From Hemileia vastatrix (taxonomy: Eukaryota > Basidiomycota > Pucciniomycetes > Pucciniales > Zaghouaniaceae), in assembly GCA_030280995.1 (NCBI GenBank), contig JASXTE010000001.1, positions 24,375,106 to 24,439,105 on the forward strand: DNA of 64,000 nt. The letters run 5' to 3'. A program made the position numbers and the translations under genes. How positions within the stretch are numbered: the first letter of the stretch is position 1; each line of letters opens with the position of its first letter. Of this stretch, positions 1 through 12,930 are shown piece by piece. The notes beneath the pieces are model-generated. The model saw nothing but the letters and a program-made list of their open reading frames with translations, did not search any database and was not told where the DNA came from.

Positions 1-22
1 ATTTCTAACTTTGATACCCCCT
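1..22. repeat. Right end of an AGGGGGTATC-type MITE (cut by window edge)
   Basis: The first 22 bases end in the inverted form of the terminal repeat AGGGGGTATCAAAGTTAGAA and are followed by ATT, the 3-bp target duplication seen at the complete copy at 54605-54804. The rest of the element is outside the window. Confidence 0.6.
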
Positions 23-182
23 ATTATTTGTTGGGCAAAAGGGCAGACTTGGCAGCTTCTTTGTTGCCAATTTCAAATTTACTGTTTTTTTAAAAAGTTA
101 AAATTTTATTTGAAAAAAATTGTCCTGTCGTTTTTTAGCTATAAGAAATTAAGTCTACATGGTTGCATGAGTGAGAAAATAG

Positions 183-331
183 TGTTATGTGCTTAGGCAC
201 CTTATGTACATATTCATTTGTGTTATAGTCTGTAGTCATGGCGTCCCCTGTTCTCCGGTTCTTTCTGGAGTTCTACAGGCTGACGCCATGCTACAGGTAA
301 GCAATGAAATGGTTCTTTCCTGAGTTCTACA
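183..331 (+). repeat. 5' LTR of copia A (149 bp)
   Basis: It starts TGTTATGTGCTTAGGCACC and ends TCTACA. It matches the 113-bp LTRs at 17779-17891 and 23886-23998 but carries 36 extra bases at its 3' end, starting GGTAAGCAATGA. These repeat part of the LTR's own 3' segment (GGTTCTTTC...GAGTTCTACA). Confidence 0.88.
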
Positions 332-341
332 GGTTATGGGC
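332..341 (+). promoter_or_regulatory. Primer-binding site of copia A (half-tRNA iMet type)
   Basis: The bases directly after the LTR, GGTTATGGGC, complement the anticodon stem-loop of eukaryotic initiator tRNA-Met (GGGCUCAUAACC) apart from one G:U pair. Drosophila copia and yeast Ty5 are known to prime from this internal part of the tRNA. The same ten bases follow the 5' LTR of copy B. Confidence 0.7.
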
Positions 342-433
342 TGTACTCGGGGGCACTGAAACCTTAGCTGTAATAAAACTCCACTTGCGTTAGCGACACT
401 AGGAGCGCTAGTAGCCAAAAAAACCCCCAGCGC

Positions 434-1956
434 ATGTCTGAAAAAGACTTTCCTATTGCTGGTAAAATCAACCCTTCCCAGAGCACCTGTCCAATTTCCA
501 ACTGAGAGCTTTGTAGCCTCGGAATTGTCCCTTGCCAACCCCCTTCAACCTCCAGACGTGAAACCCGCTCATCAACAAATCACTCGTCCTCAGCTGCCCC
601 TGCCCCTACATCATCCCTACCACCCTCTCCAACTGATCTAGCAACTGGGTCTTCCCCTATACTACTCTCTAACCCTAATATAACCTCCCCTACCAAATCT
701 CCGCCCCAAGCTAAAGCGAGCAACTCGCTTGCCCAAACACCAACCTGTACCCTTGCCACCTATTTCCCCTCCACTAGTGAACATCTTCTTACCCCTAGTT
801 TCCCCTCCCCTAATCCTTGTACCCCTTGCTTCCCCCCCCTACCGCACCTCCGCCTACAGAGCACCAACGGCTTGTGCAGGTCCCCGATACAATTGAGGAT
901 CTAACACAAGCCATAGGTGGCCTTAACTTAGGCTCAGCACATCACCCCACATCACCTTCCCCCAAAACTACCATGAGCAAAACATGCAGAGCAATCCTAA
1001 CAACAAGATCAGTCTCCCCCTTTAGGCAGACTGATCCTGTTGGCCATTCATGCCAAATACCTCCTCACATGCATGCTCCACCATCTATTAGCATGATAGA
1101 AAGACAACGCACCTTAAGAAATGTAATTGAGTTCACAAAATCCATTCCAAATCTTGATGCACATGGCAATAACTATTCAGACTAGCACAGCAATGTAATG
1201 GCATTAATCAAAGACTTTGTTGGAACAAGAGCGTATGCACTAAATGATGAAGCTGGCCCTGATGAATTCAAAGACAGAGTTACACATTTGATCCTTGTAC
1301 ACTCTGTTTCTACAAATCTAAGACATGAAATATCCACTGAATGGAAAGCGCACCAAACATATCTTCATCTCAGCAACAAATTCACCAGATCCAACCACAC
1401 TTCTACGATGACGGCGATCTGCAATTTCATCAATTTAAAAAAAAAACCATTTGTGTCTCACAGCAAGTATCTGGAAGCATTCAACAAATATTTTGAAGCA
1501 ATTGAATGTCAAGGCATTATTTTTGATCATAAAATTTTTAAAGCTCTGATGTCCCATGCACTACTCCCATCATCCCTGAAAGACCTGTATGTTGATCTGT
1601 GTGTTGCTCTCGATAACCATCCTGACTCAAAATCGGTCACTTTTGAGGATTTCTGTCAACTCATGCCTAGTCTGGTCCAAAACAGAATGGATCGAGAAGG
1701 AATTTCTTCCTCACCTACTGCAACTTTATCTGTTGAACCTTCTCTTCATGCTGCCACTCAACCACAGAGACAAACAGGTTCTTACAGGCCTACTGGTGCA
1801 CATCTAAATTGTCATGAATGCAACTCCACCGCTCATGTTGTTGCTCATTGTCCTTATAACCCTCACTCTGCAAATTTCTCACCCAAGTTATACATTATGC
1901 GTGAAAGTGCGAATGCCTATTCCTCTGATCCTAATGCCAGAAACAAAAAGGTCTAT
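434..1956 (+). pseudogene. copia A gag, interrupted
   Basis: This is the capsid region of the element. It opens at the ATG at 434, aligned with the sister gag start at 23783. A proline/serine/threonine-rich N-terminal half follows, with an in-frame TGA after about 23 codons and a frame change near the C-run around 830. The best preserved part is 1198-1956: a helical capsid-like segment, then a CCHC zinc knuckle at 1810-1851 (CHECNSTAHVVAHC, pattern CX2CX4HX4C) that would bind nucleic acid in the particle. A TGG-to-TAG change stops the frame at 1183-1185. The coding sequence is cut at 1956 by the DNA transposon and resumes at 13297. It is clearly non-functional. Confidence 0.85.
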
Positions 1957-2005
1957 CACCACGGGAAATCTAGGGGTGAATTGCTAGCAATCCCCTCTCT
2001 TGAAA
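1957..2005 (+). repeat. Left terminal inverted repeat of the 11.3-kb element
   Basis: It starts CACCACGGGAAATCTAGGGG and contains the perfect 12-bp palindrome ATTGCTAGCAAT at about 25-40 bp from the end. It pairs with 13244-13293. Confidence 0.85.
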
Positions 2006-4501
2006 TTTAGAGTGTCCCTCAAATATGCCAGGTTTATGAATACTTTATAAACGTAAGTAAATTAGAGTTAGATTTACATTTATTCTCAGATTGATTATAG
2101 ACAGAATATCAACTGATTCCAAATTATGCACAAGTTGATCCTCCAGAACTTGATTTTGGTCCTCTGATGAGAACAAATTGAGCACAAATTGATCTAACCT
2201 AAGCTTATGCATATATAATAATTCAGGATACTTGCTCTATTAAATTTGATAATAAAAAAAAATATTGATGAATTTATATAAAAAAAATTATTATGTAAGA
2301 TATTAAATTATAAATTTAGGCAACATAGGAGGGCACGTAATAGAACTTAATTATACTATGTGACACTTTAATACTGTATCACGCAGTTTGAAACATTTAA
2401 AACAAAATGAGTCATGATGGGCAACGAAGTTGCTTGGACAGACTCTTTCAAAATTAATACTGACCATAATACACAAGTATGAAACCTTGGCATCTATCCA
2501 ATAAAAGATTTTCCTTCTGATAAATGGATTTCTCTCAGTTACTACCTGCTAAAAAGTGTCCTTCTGAGGTTTGTCTGACCTTCAGGGGGGTAATTTGGCC
2601 ACATCACACTACTTCTATTTCCATGATTGACCAAAACATCATCCTCATTCCCATCTAAAGAGTTGATCTCATATGACTGTGGCTGATCAAAGGGGCCCAC
2701 CACAAGTTTAGCCAAAATTTTGGTGAACACTTTTTTGATGGATAGTGACTAACTGGTGCTTTCCGAAATTGTCCACCTCAAGTTAGGATAAACTTCAGGA
2801 GGATAAATTTATTATGAATACCAAATTAACTGAAGAATACTTTTGCCCTAGCTACTCTGAATCATAAAAGTGTCCAACTGAGGTTTAGCCATAATTCAGG
2901 TAGACACTTTTGGAAAGGCACAGTCTGATGGGTTTAATATCTATATATGGCAATAAGTATCAGTTTTTTATCAACATGGAACTAGAATTATATTAATATG
3001 GCCAAAGTGTCCACCTGAAGTTTGGCCAAAATACAGGTGGAAATTTTTATGAGGATTACTTGATGAAATGAAGAAGACTTGCAATTACTTTCCATCATAA
3101 AATTTTCAAACTTAAGTTTATCAAAAATTGTGGTGTCACTTTTGCCAGATCCAGTCATATGGGATCAACTCTCTATATGGCAATGAGAATCAATTTTTAG
3201 TCAATCATGGCATTAGAAGTAATTTTATATGGAAAAACTTTCCACCTGATTTTTGGCCAAAAATAAGTTGGAAATGTTTATGAGGAATACTAGATTAACT
3301 AAAGAAGACTTGCACCCTACTACTGTCCATCATAAAAGTGTCCACCAGAAGAATTCTCAAACTTGTGGTTGACACCTTTGGCCTGGTCCAGCCATATGGG
3401 ATCAATTCTGCATATGGAAATGAGGATTTAATTTGGTCAATCATGGTACTAGAAGTAATTTGATATAGATAAAGTGTCCAACTAAATATTGGACAAAATC
3501 AGTTGAAAACTTCATTTAGTTTTTCAAAAAATCAAATTAAGTAAAATTTTATTCCTGATGATGCCCATTTTATCCAACACCTCTTCTGAGCCTTGAAAGT
3601 AGGCATTTAGCTTGAATTTTGAATTTCATAGAAAATCTCTATTATTCAACCTATTTATTTTTATTCCTTTTTTTTCTTTTAGATATCAATTAATTTTATG
3701 TAAAACAAATCATTTTCTTAATTTTTTACCTGTATTTAATAGAATTATAAGTTTAAACATCACCCTGTAAGCATTTGGCACATGTTTTTTTGCTATACTA
3801 ACAAAAATAATAATATACTGGTAACAAAAAAATGATCAAATGATAAAATATTAATAAAACAGAAAGATCAAATATCAGTGGATATGTTTTAAAAAAATAC
3901 CAGTTGCACTGAAGAAGAGCTGCACCCTAGATACTCACCATCAAAAAGGGTCCAGCACAAGTTCGGCTGAACTTGTGTTGGTCAGTTGCAGTCATATGAG
4001 ATCAATTCTCGCTATGGCAATGAAAAAATTTATTTGGATAAAAAACTTCACTAGAAGTAGTTTTACATAGCAAAATTTTCTACCTAGATTTCATCCAAAC
4101 CACAGGTGCATAATTTTTTATCTTTGAAAAAAAGTCAATTTAGTACAATTTATCCCTGATGGCTCTCATTCGCTTCAACACCTCTACTGGCCTTTGATAG
4201 TAGGAATATTACTTGGATTTCTTTTTTCATATTTGATCCCTTTAAATTAATTTTTTATTCTTAATATTGCTTTTGGATATCAATTAATAATTTTTAAAAT
4301 AAACTATTTTCATATTTTTATACATTTATTTAATAATATTATAAATGGCATAACATCACCTGGTATGCATTTGGCAAATGAGTTTTTTCTATACTTATAA
4401 AATTAATAATATAATGGCGACCAAAAATTAATCAAATGATATAAATGAGTGAGGAACAAATATAAAATACCAGTAGACATGTTTGTAAGAAATACTAGAT
4501 G

Positions 4502-5669
4502 TGTCAGCCTAAATATCCTTAGGACTGAGTATTTCTTATGCTTAAAATAAGATAACCTTAATTAGATTAAGCTTATATCTTAAAAATAAGGTTAAAATAA
4601 TAATATATATATATATATATATAATTATTATTCTATTATATAATTTATAATAGTTTAAATAGCTTATCCATGGCCTAATAATACTTATTAAGGTGTTAAT
4701 GGAGTCATAATATACTTATCTTAAGTGATATGAAGTAATTATTGACATACATAAGCTTATATGTATACATAAATCTCATATTCAGTGAAATATGCAGTAT
4801 ATTATGTATATTTAGGTATATAAGTGGGTTTTAGCCCCTTAATAGCCTATAACCTTTGTTTTTCTGCTTATTTTAGGTCATATGGACGAAATCAGTGGAC
4901 TCACAACGCCTACAGAAGCATAGACACCTATATCAGGCGCATACACCCAGTTTGGACAACTAAAATTACTTCCTTGGATGGTTATTCACGGATTTATGGG
5001 TTGGAAAGATGTTTTTGGGTTAATGTGGATGCTTGGGGATGTTATTGGGGGCTTGGACATTTTATTTGTTTCCTTTATATGCTTTTAGTTTCATTAAATC
5101 TCTTTTTGATCTTTTATTTTACCTGTTTCTTTATGGTATCCGCTTTTATCTGGGATTTCTATTTATGGTATGACTCTGTGTTATTATTAATAGTGATGGA
5201 GGGTCCTTACTGGAGGTCTGGGTGTTGAAACTGCTTGAAGTGGACGCCATGGGGAGGTGATGGGCCCTCACAGTGCTGTAATTGCCGGGGATAGCAGTGA
5301 CATCATCTGGATTGAAGGTCTGTGCACTCCAGTGGATTTGGGTATAAGTAAGGAGGGATTTTGACGGTTTATTATCATTATTCAACTACTACACTTCAAA
5401 TAAACATTACACTACAATTATTAACATTCAGAAATATATTATAAAGCCCTTATAAATTGATATTATCTTTATAAAAGCTATAACTATATTTTATTCTTCT
5501 ATTTTCCACCACTACCACGCATTTAAATCCAAGTATTGTGAGTTTAATTTGAGTATAACTATTTTATTAGTCTTCCCCTGAGGTTTAATCACTAAATCAT
5601 TTATTAATAAGTAGTAGGACCATAAAATAACACTATTATATCATACTTATATACTAGACTGTACTGACA
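4502..5669 (+). mobile_element. Solo LTR of the Ty3/gypsy family found at 30704-39554
   Basis: This 1168-bp copy starts TGTCAGCCTAAATATCC and ends TACTGACA, like the LTRs at 30704-31880 and 38378-39554. The flanks carry the 5-bp duplication AGATG (4497-4501, 5670-5674), and removing it restores a satellite monomer. It therefore inserted after the array formed, and the internal part was lost by LTR-LTR recombination. Confidence 0.95.
4817..4824 (+). promoter_or_regulatory. TATA box of the solo LTR
   Basis: TATATAAG is conserved at the same place in all three copies of this LTR (also 31028 and 38702). It is the likely core promoter of the element family. Confidence 0.5.
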
Positions 5670-5715
5670 AGATGAATTGAAGAAAAATTCTACCCTAGCT
5701 ACTCTACATTAAAAA

Positions 5716-8700
5716 AGTGTCCAGCACAAGTTCGGCAGAACTTGTGCTGGACACTTATGGTCAGGTGCAGTCAGATGGGAGCAATTCTCTCTATGGAAAT
5801 GAAGATAAATTTGTGATATAAAATTACACTAGAAGTAGTTTGATATGGCAAAATTTTCATGCTGAAGTTTTGGTAAAGCTCAAGTGGATTTTTTTTTTAT
5901 TTTTACAAAAAAAAAAATTTTGTGCAAGTTTAGCCCTGATTGTTCTAATTTAATTCAACATCTCTTTTTTCTGTTTATGGCAGGAATTTAACTTGGATTT
6001 TAATTTTCATCTTTGATTTCTTTTATTTTACTTTATTCCTCTCATATTGCTTTTGGATAGAAGTTTATTTTTTGTAAAATAAATCATTTTCATATTTTTT
6101 TACCCTTATTTAATAATATTATAAAAGGTGTAACATCACCCAGTATTCATTTGGCACACAATTTTTTGCTATACTGATAATATTAATAATATAATTGTGA
6201 GAAAAAATTAATCAATTGATAAATATGAGTGAGGAACAAAGATTTAATAACAGTGGAAATGTTTATAAGAAATTTTAGATGATTAAAAATGACTTGCACC
6301 CTGGATACTCTTCATGATAAAAGTGTCCAGCACAAGTTTAGCCAAACTTGTGATGGACACTTTTGGTTGCATGCCGTCAGACGCAATCAATTCTTTTTAT
6401 GGAAATGAGACTGAAGTATCACTCCATCATTGCACTGAAAGTAGTTTTACATAGACAAATTGTCCCCTGGAAGTTTGTCCAAACCTAAGGTAGACAATTT
6501 TTTCCTTTGGTAAAAAGTAAATTTGATCCATGTTAATCTATGATGGTGCCCATTTTTTCTGAAGCCTCTACTGGCTCATGATAGCAGAAATTATACTTAA
6601 TATCTTTATATCATGTTTGATCTCTTTAATTTTAATCTTACCCTTTTATTTATCCTTTAGCTTTTAAATATCAATTTTATTTTGGTAAAACTGATAACTT
6701 TCACATTTTTTTATATTTATTATATTATATTATTAAAGTTGTAAAATCATCCAGTGTACATTCATTACACATTTTTTTGCTATACTAAAAACATTAATAA
6801 TATAATGGTGACTAAAAAATAATCAAATAATAAATATGGATGACTTAGAAATATCAAATACCCATAGACATTTTTAAAATGAATATAAGATTAACTGAAG
6901 AAGACTTGCACCCTAGCTACTCTCCATCATAAAAGTGTCCAGCACAATTTCAGCTGAGCTTGTGCTGGACACTTTTGGTTGCATGCAGTCAGATGGGATG
7001 AATTTACTCAATGGAAGTTAAAATGAATTTTTGCTCAATTATTGCACAAGAAGTAGCTTTATACTGCTATACTATCCTCCTTATTTTTTTGGAAATCCTC
7101 AGGTGGACACTTTTATTAATTTTAAAAAAAAGAAAAAATATTCCAAATCTAGAACTGGTGGTGCAAATTTGGTCTGAAAACTCAAATTATCTTTGATGGC
7201 AGAAATTTTATTTGAATGTTTAATTTCATATTTAATCACTTTTATTTTACTTTTTTATTCCTGTTTTTGCTTTCAAATATCAATTTATTTATTGTAAAAC
7301 TAATAATTTTCATATTTTTTTTACTTTTATTAAATAAGATTATGAAAGATGTAGCATCTCCCAGTATGCGTTTGGCTTACAATTTTTTTCAATACTAATA
7401 ACATTAATATTATAATGGTGAAAAACAATGAATCAAATGATAAATATGAATGACACAGAAAGATCATATACAAGTGGATTTGTTTATAAGGAATACCTGA
7501 TGAACTGAAGAAGACCTGCACCCTAGATACTTACCATCATAAAAGTGTCCAGCATAAGTTCGGCCGAACTTGTGCTGGACACTTTTGGTTGCATGCAGTC
7601 AGATGGGATAAATTTACTCTATGGAAATGAAAATGACATTTTGCTTAATCATGGCACAATAAGTAGTTTGATATTGCCAAAATGTCCTCCTGATGATTTT
7701 TCAAAACTCATCAGGACACTTTCTTTGGTTTAACAAAAAAGAAAATATAGTCCAAGTTTAGCCCTGGTGGTGCACATTTGATCTAACACCTCCACTTGTT
7801 ATTGATAGTGGGAATTTTCCTTAGATTTTTTTTTCTTATTTTATCCCTTTTATTTTACTTTTTTCTTGCTCATATTGCTTTGGATATCAATTTTTAATTT
7901 TTAAAATAAATAATTTTCATACTCTTATACCTTTATTTAATAATATATGATTAAAGGTGGAACACCACCTGGTATGCATTTTTCACACAAGTTATTACTA
8001 TAGTAATAACATTAACAATATAATGATGACAAAAAATTAATCAAATGGTAAATTTAAATGACACAGAAAGATCAAATTCCAGTGGAAATGTTTATAAGAA
8101 ATCCCTTTTGAGTTTAAGAAGATTTGCTGTATGCCTACTCTCAATTATAAAAGTGTCCAGCACAAGTTCGGCCGAACTTGTGCTGGACACTTTTGGTTGC
8201 ATGAAGTCATACGAGATAAATTCTCTCTATGGCAATAAAAAATGATATTTCACTCAATTATTGAAGTAAAGAATGTTTAATATTGTAAAATTGTCCCCTG
8301 GATGTCTGTCCAAACCTCAGTTCAAAATTTGTTTGCTATACATAAAAGTAAGTTTAGACCAAGTCTTGACCTAGGGGTCCCCAACTGTCCCAACACCACT
8401 TCTGGCTCTTGATAGTAAAAATTTTACTTGTATTTTTTATTTCCTATTTGATCCCATTTATTTTCATTTTACTTTTCTATTACTCTTTTTAATTTTAAAT
8501 ATCAATTTATTTTTTTAAAAACTAAACATATTCATATTTTTTTAACTTTATATAATAATATTATTAAAGTTGTAACATCACCAATTTTGCATTTGGCATG
8601 CAGGTTTTTGCTATACTAGAATCATTAATAATATATATGGTGACAAAAAATTAATTATAAGATAAATATGAATGATAAAAAAAAGTTAAAAACCTAATAG

Positions 8701-11242
8701 AAATGTGAAAAACAAAAAACTGATGTTATGAGAAACACTTCCACCCTAGCTACTCTCCATCATAAAAGTGTCCAGCACAAGTTCGGCCGAACTTGTGCTG
8801 GACACTTTTGTTCAGGTGCAGTCAGATGGGATCAATTCTCTCTGTGGAATTTAAATTAAAAAAAATGCTAAATAATTACATTAGAAGTAGTTTGGTATGG
8901 CTGAATTATCCACCTTGAGTTTTTCCAAACCTCAGGTGAAAAATTTTTTATCTTTAAAAAAAATTAAATTTTATCAAATATAGCCCTGATGGCACCCATT
9001 TGTTTCAACACCTCTACTGGCTCTTGAAGGCAGGAATTTTTCTTGAATTTTTCTTTTTCATATTTGATCTCTTTTACTTTACTTTTTTATCACTCATGTT
9101 ACATTTGGATATTAATTTATAATTTTGGAAAAGAAATCATTTTTATATTTTTTTAACATTTTTTAATAATATTATAAAAGGTGTAATATAACATGGCATG
9201 CATTTGGCGCACAAGTTTTTTCTGTACTAATAAAATTAATAAAATTCTAATGACAAAAAATTAAACAGATAAAAAAATATGAATAACACAGAAAGATCAA
9301 ATACCATTTGACATGTTTTAAAAAAATAACAGTTGCACTGAAGAAGACCTGCACCCTAGCTACTCTCCATCATAAATGTGTCCAGCACAAGTTCGGCCGA
9401 ACTTGTGCTGGACACTTTTGGTCAGGTGCAGTCAGATGAGATCAATTCTCTCTATGGAAATGAAAAAAATTATTTGATAAGAAACTTCACTAGTTGTAGT
9501 TTGATATAGCTGAATTATCCACCTAGAGTTCATCCAAACCACAGGTACACAATTTTTTATCTTTAAAAAACAATCAATTAAGTACAATTTATCCCTGACG
9601 GCTCTCATTTGCTTCAACATCTCTACTGGCCTTTGATATTAGCAATAATACTTGGATTTCTTTTTTCATATTTGATCGCTTTAAATTAATTTTTTATTCC
9701 TCATATTGCTCTTGGATATTAATTAATAAATTTTAAAATAAATTATTTTAATATTTTTATACATTTTTTTTAATAATATTATAAAATGTGTAACATCATT
9801 CAGTATGCATTTGGCACAAAATTTTTTGCTATACTTATATAATTAATAATATAATTAAGACAAAAAATTAATCAAACAATATGTATGAGTGAGGCACAAA
9901 GATAAAATACCAGTAGACATGTTTGTAAGAAATACCAGATGAACTGAAGAATAATTCTACCCCAGCCGCTCTCCATCATAGAAGTGTCCAGCACAAGTTC
10001 GGCCGAACTTGTGCTGGACACTTTTGGTGATGTGCAGTCAGATGGGATCAATTCTCTGTATGGCAACAAAAAAATTCTTTAATCAAATTTCACTAGAAGT
10101 GGTTTGGTTTAGCTGAATCATCCACCTGCTGTTCTGCCCAATATCAGGTGTATAATTTTTTATCTTTAAAGAAAAGTTCACTTATTACAATTAAGCCCTG
10201 ATGGCTCCCATTTTCTTTAACACCTCTACTGGCTCTTGATAGCAAGAATTTTACAAGTATTTTTTTCATATATTAACTCTTTGACTTTTATTTTACTCTT
10301 TTATTCCTCTTTTTACTTTTAAATTTCAATTTAATTTTTGTAAAACTATTCCTTTCCATATTTATTTACATCTATTTTAAAAAATTATTGAAGGTATAAC
10401 TTCACATGGTATGCATTTGGCACACAAGTTTTTGCTATACTAATAACATTAATAATATAATGGTGATTAAATATTAATCGGATGATAAATATAAAAGATA
10501 CAGACTGATCAAATACCAGTAGACATGTTTATGAGAAATACAAGATGAACGAACTGAAGAAAATTTTCACCCAAGCTACTCTCCATCATAAAAGTGTCCA
10601 GCACAAGTTTGGCCGAACTCGTGCTGGACACTTTTAGTCACGTGCAGTCAGATGGGATCAATTATCTATATGGCAACAAAAAAACATTTTTTTATTAAAC
10701 TTCACTACAAGCAGTTTTGTTTAGCTGAATCATCCACCTGTTGTTCTTCCCAACCTCAGGTGTATAATTCTTTATCTTTAAAAAAAAGGTCACTTATTAC
10801 AATTTAGCCCTGATGGCTCCCATTTTTTTGAACACTTCTACTGGCTCTTGAGAGCAAGAATTTTACTAGTATTTTGTTTTTCATAATTGATCTCTTTGAG
10901 ATTAATTTTACCTTTTTATCCCTCATATTGCTTTTGTATATCAATTTATTTTTTGTAAAACAAATCATTTTCATATTTTTTTACCTTTATTTAATAATAT
11001 TATAAAAGGTGTAACATCACCCGGTATGCATTTGGCACACGAGTTTTTGCTATAATTATAATATTAAAACATAATGGTGACAAAAAATCAATCAAATGAT
11101 AAATATGAGTGAGGCACAAAGATCAAATACCAGTGGACATGTTTATAAGAAATACCAGATGAACTGAAGAAAAATTCCACCCTAGCTAACCTCCATCATA
11201 AAAGTGTCCAGCACAAGTTCGGCCGAACTTGTGCTGGACACT
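5716..11242. repeat. Ten phased 40-bp palindromes in the satellite monomers
   Basis: Each is an inverted repeat with half-site AGTGTCCAGCACAAGTTCGG. Positions are 5716-5755, 6322-6361, 6934-6973, 7544-7583, 8152-8191, 8767-8806, 9377-9416, 9983-10022, 10593-10632 and 11203-11242. Those at 8152, 8767, 9983 and 11203 are perfect over 40 bp, and the copies at 8152, 8767 and 11203 extend to 46 bp. The others have one to three mismatches between arms. The centre TTCGGCCGAA keeps two CpGs within otherwise very AT-rich DNA. This could be a repeated binding site or a cruciform-forming element; nothing in the sequence decides. Confidence 0.9.
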
Positions 11243-12224
11243 TTTGGTCACATGCAATCTGATGTGATCAATTCTCTCTATTGCAATGAAGATGAATTTT
11301 TCTTCAATAATTGCACTAGAAGTTGTTTAATATGGCAAAATCGTCATCCTGAAGTTTTGGTAAAGCTCCAGTGGATTTTTTTTTATTTTTACAAAAAAGA
11401 AATTATAGTCCAAGTTTAGTGCCACTGGTGGGCGTTCACCCCATCATGTCTACGTGCTCTTGATGGGAGGAATTTCACTTTAATTTTTTATTTCATATTT
11501 GATCCCTTTAATTTTACCTTTTTATCCCTCATATTGCTTTTGGATATCAATTTATTTTTTGTAAAACAAATCATTTTCATATTTTTTTACCTTTATTTAA
11601 TAAAATATTATAAAAGGTGTAATATCACCTGGTATGCATTTGGCACACGAGTTTTTGCTATACTTATAATATTAATAACATAATGGTGACAAAAATCAAT
11701 CAAATGATAAATATGAGTGAGGCACAAAGGTCAAATACCAATTAATCAATAATTCTTTTTAATATTATAAATTTTTTGATTAAATAAAATGGTAATAATG
11801 AATTATATTTTTCATCCACAATTCCACTCTAATGATTCTTACTGCACAAAAAGGGTTCACTTGGTCCTTTCTTTACTGCTTGTGCATATATTTTATTTCC
11901 CACAATACTACAATTTTTTGTAGTGATTATCCCACATCTGATTCAGGAATATTTTTAAACAATATAAGTTTTTTTTTTACAAAAGACCTTATCATATCCA
12001 ATATCCCACAAAAAATACAACCTGTTTTTGTATTAAAGCCCGTTAATTATTAAGAAATTGTTAAAATAATTAGATTACACCCTGGCACAGCTATATCCAT
12101 ACCAACCAACCTAAAGTCTTTTTAATATTGAAAACAGTTAAATAAAATTATGATATCATACTAAATTATGGGCACCAACCATAATTCAGCACTTCTCATT
12201 TGCTCTGCTACAAAATGAGTGCAT

Positions 12225-12485
12225 CACTACGCAATATAGGGGGTGGACTTGCCAGCAAGTCATCAACCTGAACTCAGATGGAACTAAGACTGAACTCATA
12301 CTGAACTTATACTGAACCCATTCTGAACTCTACTTGAACACCCACCTATAACTGTTCTGCTGAGTGGTGTTCATCCCTGATTGTATGGTTCCTTTATCAA
12401 TAGCTCAATGTGTGTTCAATCTGTGGTGAGTTTGGGTCCAAGGTTGCGGACTCGCTAGCAAGTCCGCCCCCCATATTGTGTGGTG
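12225..12485. mobile_element. 261-bp CACTA-like MITE
   Basis: The ends are inverted repeats of roughly 44 bp (left CACTACGCAATATAGGGGG, right end read inward CACCACACAATATGGGGGG). Flanking 3-bp duplications are CAT (12222-12224, 12486-12488). Just inside the left end, five near-copies of ACTGAACTCAT lie in tandem (about 12280-12345), like the subterminal transposase-binding repeats of CACTA elements. It has no coding capacity and is nested in the 11.3-kb element. Confidence 0.85.
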
Positions 12486-12599
12486 CATGTAGCATTTTTC
12501 TAACATCGGACTGTTTTTCTTCCTTCCCTCACACCTTTAGTCCAGAATGAAAATTTAGTATGAGTTTTGGTCAAAATGGTTTGCCAGTGTTATCTGTAT

Positions 12600-12930
12600 G
12601 CAAATGAATTCATATTGCATATTTCTATTTATGCATAAAATATACTCGTTAAGCATCATTTTTTTTTATTTTTCAATCATTATGCATATTTATGCATATT
12701 CATATGCATATTCATTATACAGATTTATATGCATATTAATATATTTTATTCATATACGTATATGCACCTTTTTTTGCATATTCAATATGCATATTTTTAA
12801 TGCATATTCAATATGCATGTTTTTATGCATATTTTTATGCATATTTTTATACATATTTTTTATGCATAATCACTATGCATATTTTTATGCATATTTTTAT
12901 GCATATTTATTTTTCATAGTCATTATGCAT
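12600..12930. repeat. ATGCATAT-rich simple repeat
   Basis: The motif TATGCATATTTT and its reverse recur many times, each containing the palindrome ATGCAT. A 147-codon ORF here is only a translation of the repeat (runs of Met-His-Ile-Tyr-Ala-Tyr). Confidence 0.8.

Larger units (their letters stand above)
2430..11740. repeat. Tandem array of about 610-bp monomers, each with a long palindrome
   Basis: A marker motif recurs at 5716, 6322, 6934, 7544, 8152, 8767, 9377, 9983, 10593 and 11203, giving spacings of 606-615 bp. An older hit at 3947 is 596 bp from 5716 once the nested solo LTR and its duplication are removed, and another at 3337 is 610 bp earlier. Copies from about 2430 to 3300 are strongly diverged. 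Besides the palindrome, monomers share a second weaker inverted repeat about 135 bp downstream (consensus near TCCACCTGA...TCAGGTGGA), a T-rich stretch, and a segment ending near GGTATGCATTTGGCACAC. Short ORFs here are repeat artefacts. Confidence 0.88.

Noticed and set aside
4824..5228. A 134-codon ORF repeated at 4824, 31035 and 38709 and its antisense 79-codon partner
   Set aside because: It lies wholly inside the Ty3 LTR and starts at the TATA box. Its recurrence is due to the LTR repeat, and the 3' LTR copy is broken by a stop.
2430..11740. CRISPR-like interpretation of the phased palindromes
   Set aside because: Spacing is about 610 bp, spacers are homologous to each other, and the context is a eukaryotic transposon.
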